Shown here: piece after piece, positions 62,371-64,000 of the stretch
How positions within the stretch are numbered: position 1 is the stretch's first letter
Layout of the letters: every line of letters begins with the position of its first letter
DNA from: Ruminococcus flavefaciens ATCC 19208
GTDB taxonomy: Bacteria; Bacillota; Clostridia; Oscillospirales; Ruminococcaceae
Length of the DNA stretch: 64,000 nt
Assembly (NCBI RefSeq): GCF_000518765.1
Contig: NZ_JAEF01000015.1
Location: 1 to 64,000 of the forward strand
Direction: 5' to 3'
The notes under the pieces: generated by a model
The model's input: only the letters and a program-made list of their open reading frames with translations
Databases searched by the model: none
Told to the model about the DNA's origin: nothing
Position numbers and translations under genes: made by a program

Positions 62371-62388
62371 AAAAGTTAATATCAAAAA

Positions 62389-62418
62389 CAAGGGCAGTTT
62401 ACTCAACTGCCCGAATTT
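62389..62418 (+). terminator. Terminator between M23 and S41 genes
   Basis: GGGCAGTT and AACTGCCC with a short loop, followed by GAATTTTTG. Confidence 0.75.
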
Positions 62419-62439
62419 TTGTCAGAAAGCGATGATAAT

Positions 62440-63609
62440 ATGAATAAGAAAATCAGCCTCGGTCTTGCACTGAGCCTTATCGCTATCGCTTCTGCGGTAA
62501 CGTTCATACTGACTTCCTTCTTCTCACTCCAGAGCTTCAACAAAAAGGTCGTCGATGTAAACGAAAAAAGTAAGAAATACAATTCGCTTCAGGTGCTGGA
62601 TTCCTACGTCCGCGAGAACTATCTCGGCGATATCAACGAAAACGACCTGAGCGACGGTATCCTAAAGGGTTATATCTCAGGCCTTGACGATAAGTATTCA
62701 AGATATCTTACCGAAGAAGAGTACCTCAGCGAGCAAAGTGAGGACGAAGGTCAGCTGGTTGGTCTTGGTCTTACTCTCAGCAAGGACGATAACGGATATA
62801 TCCGTATTGCTGAAATAATGCAGGATTCCCCTGTTGTAGATGCAGGACTTCAGGTAGGCGATGTTATCACCATAATTGACGGTGTTGACGTTCTTGCAGC
62901 AGGCTTTGAAGAGTCTGTTGAGTCCATGCGCGGTACAGAAGGCACAGAGATCAAGCTTACTGTCCGCAGAGACGGTATCGACAAGGACTATACCTTCACA
63001 AGACGCTCTATCGAAATGATAACGGTCAGCGGCGAAATGATAAACGAACAGGTCGGATATATCAAGATATCAGGCTTTAAAAAGAATACTCCACAGCAGT
63101 TCATTGATACCCTTGAGCGTCTTACTTCAAACGGCGCTAAGGCTATTGTCTTTGATGTACGTGATAACGGCGGCGGTATAGTTGACTCACTTTCAGACTG
63201 CGTTGATCCGCTTCTCCCTGAGGGAGTTATAGCTACAGCTGAATACAAGGACGGTCACAGTGAGACTCTCGTATATTCGGACGCAACCGAGCTTGATATC
63301 CCAATGGTGGTGCTGGTAAACAACAATACTGCAAGTGCAGCAGAGCTTTTTGCAGCTTCTCTCCGTGATTTCGGCGGTGCTGTCCTTGTGGGCGAAAGAA
63401 CATACGGCAAGGGCGTTATGCAGCAGACTACCGAATTCGACAAAAACGGCGCTGTAGTCCTTACAGTCGCTAAGTACAAAACTACTGTCTCGGAGTGCTA
63501 CGACGGCGTGGGACTTGTACCCGATTATACTGTTGAAAACACCTTTGAGGAGTACGATGAACAGAAAAACAGAGCTATAGACGCTGCTATGTCTCTCCTC
63601 GGACAATAA
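62440..63609 (+). CDS. C-terminal processing protease (S41, CtpA-like)
   Basis: A 389-residue protease anchored by one N-terminal helix (SLGLALSLIAIASAVTFILT). A PDZ domain (about 95-180: LVGLGLTLSKDDNGYIRIAE, GLQVGDVITIIDGVDV) and the S41 catalytic domain follow with NNNTASAAELFAASLRDFGG (Ser nucleophile) and GERTYGKGVMQQT (Lys). Such proteases cleave near the C-terminus of cell-wall proteins, including hydrolases, and often sit next to FtsX/M23 genes. The ATG at 62440 is preferred; a TTG at 62419 lies in the terminator. Active site complete. Confidence 0.92.
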   Translation: MNKKISLGLALSLIAIASAVTFILTSFFSLQSFNKKVVDVNEKSKKYNSLQVLDSYVRENYLGDINENDLSDGILKGYISGLDDKYSRYLTEEEYLSEQSEDEGQLVGLGLTLSKDDNGYIRIAEIMQDSPVVDAGLQVGDVITIIDGVDVLAAGFEESVESMRGTEGTEIKLTVRRDGIDKDYTFTRRSIEMITVSGEMINEQVGYIKISGFKKNTPQQFIDTLERLTSNGAKAIVFDVRDNGGGIVDSLSDCVDPLLPEGVIATAEYKDGHSETLVYSDATELDIPMVVLVNNNTASAAELFAASLRDFGGAVLVGERTYGKGVMQQTTEFDKNGAVVLTVAKYKTTVSECYDGVGLVPDYTVENTFEEYDEQKNRAIDAAMSLLGQ

Positions 63610-63624
63610 TAAATGATTGGTTTC

Positions 63625-63646
63625 GGCGCACATTGTGCGCCTTTTT
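63625..63646 (+). terminator. Terminator of the S41 gene
   Basis: GGCGCAC and GTGCGCC around ATT, followed by TTTTTG. Confidence 0.9.
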
Positions 63647-63707
63647 GTTTGATAACAAAGGAATTTACTGACACATCAAGGCTTACAGGCGGAGAAATAC
63701 TCTCCTC

Positions 63708-63780
63708 AAACTCTCAACTCTCAATTCTAAACTTTAATCCAACGAAAATTAAACTCTTAACTCTTAGTTCTTAGCTCTTA
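63708..63780. repeat. Short degenerate heptad-like AACTCT repeats
   Basis: CTCAACTCTCAATTCTAAAC and AAACTCTTAACTCTTAGTTC then TTAGCTCTTA repeat a TTAACTC-like word with 7-base steps in two blocks. No gene is seen in 63647-63799. Confidence 0.6.
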
Positions 63781-63799
63781 TTTTTCTGACTGCTCAGGG

Positions 63800-63828
63800 T
63801 TGACTTTTTCTGCGTAATATAGTATAAT
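63800..63828 (+). promoter_or_regulatory. Promoter of greA
   Basis: TTGACT (63800-63805) and TATAAT (63823-63828), 17-base spacer, 46 bases before the start. Confidence 0.85.
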
Positions 63829-63874
63829 TGTATGTAATGCTATTTATTATTAAATATATAAGGAGTGCATTGAT

Positions 63875-64000
63875 ATGGCTACAAAGAAGATGTCCAGAGA
63901 AAGCTACGACAAGCTCGTTGCTGAGCTCGATGACCTTAAAATCAATAAACGTAAGGAAGTTGCCGAAAGACTTAAAGTCGCACGTTCTTACGGAGACCTC
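63875..64000 (+). CDS. greA: Transcription elongation factor GreA, N-terminal part
   Basis: The first 42 codons read [20 protein letters not shown] and [20 protein letters not shown] followed by DL, the N-terminal coiled-coil of GreA with the conserved ARSYGDL turn. GreA rescues backtracked RNA polymerase by promoting transcript cleavage. The gene continues past the right edge. AAGGAG lies before the ATG at 63875. Confidence 0.88.
   Translation, partial: MATKKMSRESYDKLVAELDDLKINKRKEVAERLKVARSYGDL

Overview
The window looks like a Ruminococcus flavefaciens-type chromosome (Clostridia, Oscillospiraceae). The main reasons are five dockerin-bearing proteins, a cohesin-dockerin adaptor scaffoldin resembling ScaC, and an esterase with the CE3-dockerin-CE15 layout of R. 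flavefaciens CesA. Strong AGGAGG ribosome sites and many TTGACA-N17-TATAAT promoters fit a low-to-mid GC Firmicute. The species is an inference from domain architecture, not from a search.

Layout. 0-6 kb: the start of an ammonium transporter with a structured leader, a class I glutamine amidotransferase-type hydrolase, a GH13 glycosidase, a frame-disrupted RelA/SpoT-like synthetase and a secreted dockerin-bearing papain-like protease. 6-13.5 kb: a decayed accessory zone with broken PI-PLC, SRAP, AlkZ-like and HTH/GNAT genes, an integrase tail, a lipoprotein, a possible small RNA and an intact DUF4869 plus P-loop gene pair. 14-19.5 kb: cesA, the scaC-like gene and a complete IS element. 19.5-33 kb: a conjugative-element-type protein, a broken dockerin protein, a four-gene operon combining an ABC-type AAA ATPase, a TOPRIM/RloB-like protein, a zinc-cluster methyltransferase and a DUF1848 protein (putative defence), two metallophosphoesterases, a second PI-PLC gene and a PH-domain membrane protein. 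33-40.7 kb: an ECF sigma factor overlapping a membrane-anchored protein whose outer part ends in a dockerin, a large Cna-B-like dockerin protein and a PAP2 phosphatase. 40.7-48.7 kb: a second decayed accessory zone (HTH fragment, HEPN-like protein, Nudix and SRAP pseudogenes, type III restriction and integrase remnants) that ends at an initiator tRNA gene. 48.8-64 kb: intact core genes: three GNAT acetyltransferases, a cupin, galactokinase, an MBL hydrolase, a GH130 phosphorylase, a D-Ala-D-Ala ligase homologue, ywiB-like/argS, a PucR-type regulator, ftsE, ftsX, an M23 activator, an S41 protease and the start of greA.

How it works together. The fibre-degrading theme is a secreted enzyme set (CesA, protease, Cna-B protein) that can plug into scaffoldins through dockerins, an adaptor that can link them, and an ECF sigma/anti-sigma pair that may sense the outer surface. 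FtsE/FtsX with the M23 and S41 proteins form a cell-wall remodelling block. The two decayed zones share parts in the same order (SRAP, integrase tail, lipoprotein, a ~200-bp repeat), which suggests repeated integration or segmental duplication followed by decay. Broken frames are concentrated in these accessory zones, while the 48.8-64 kb core is intact.
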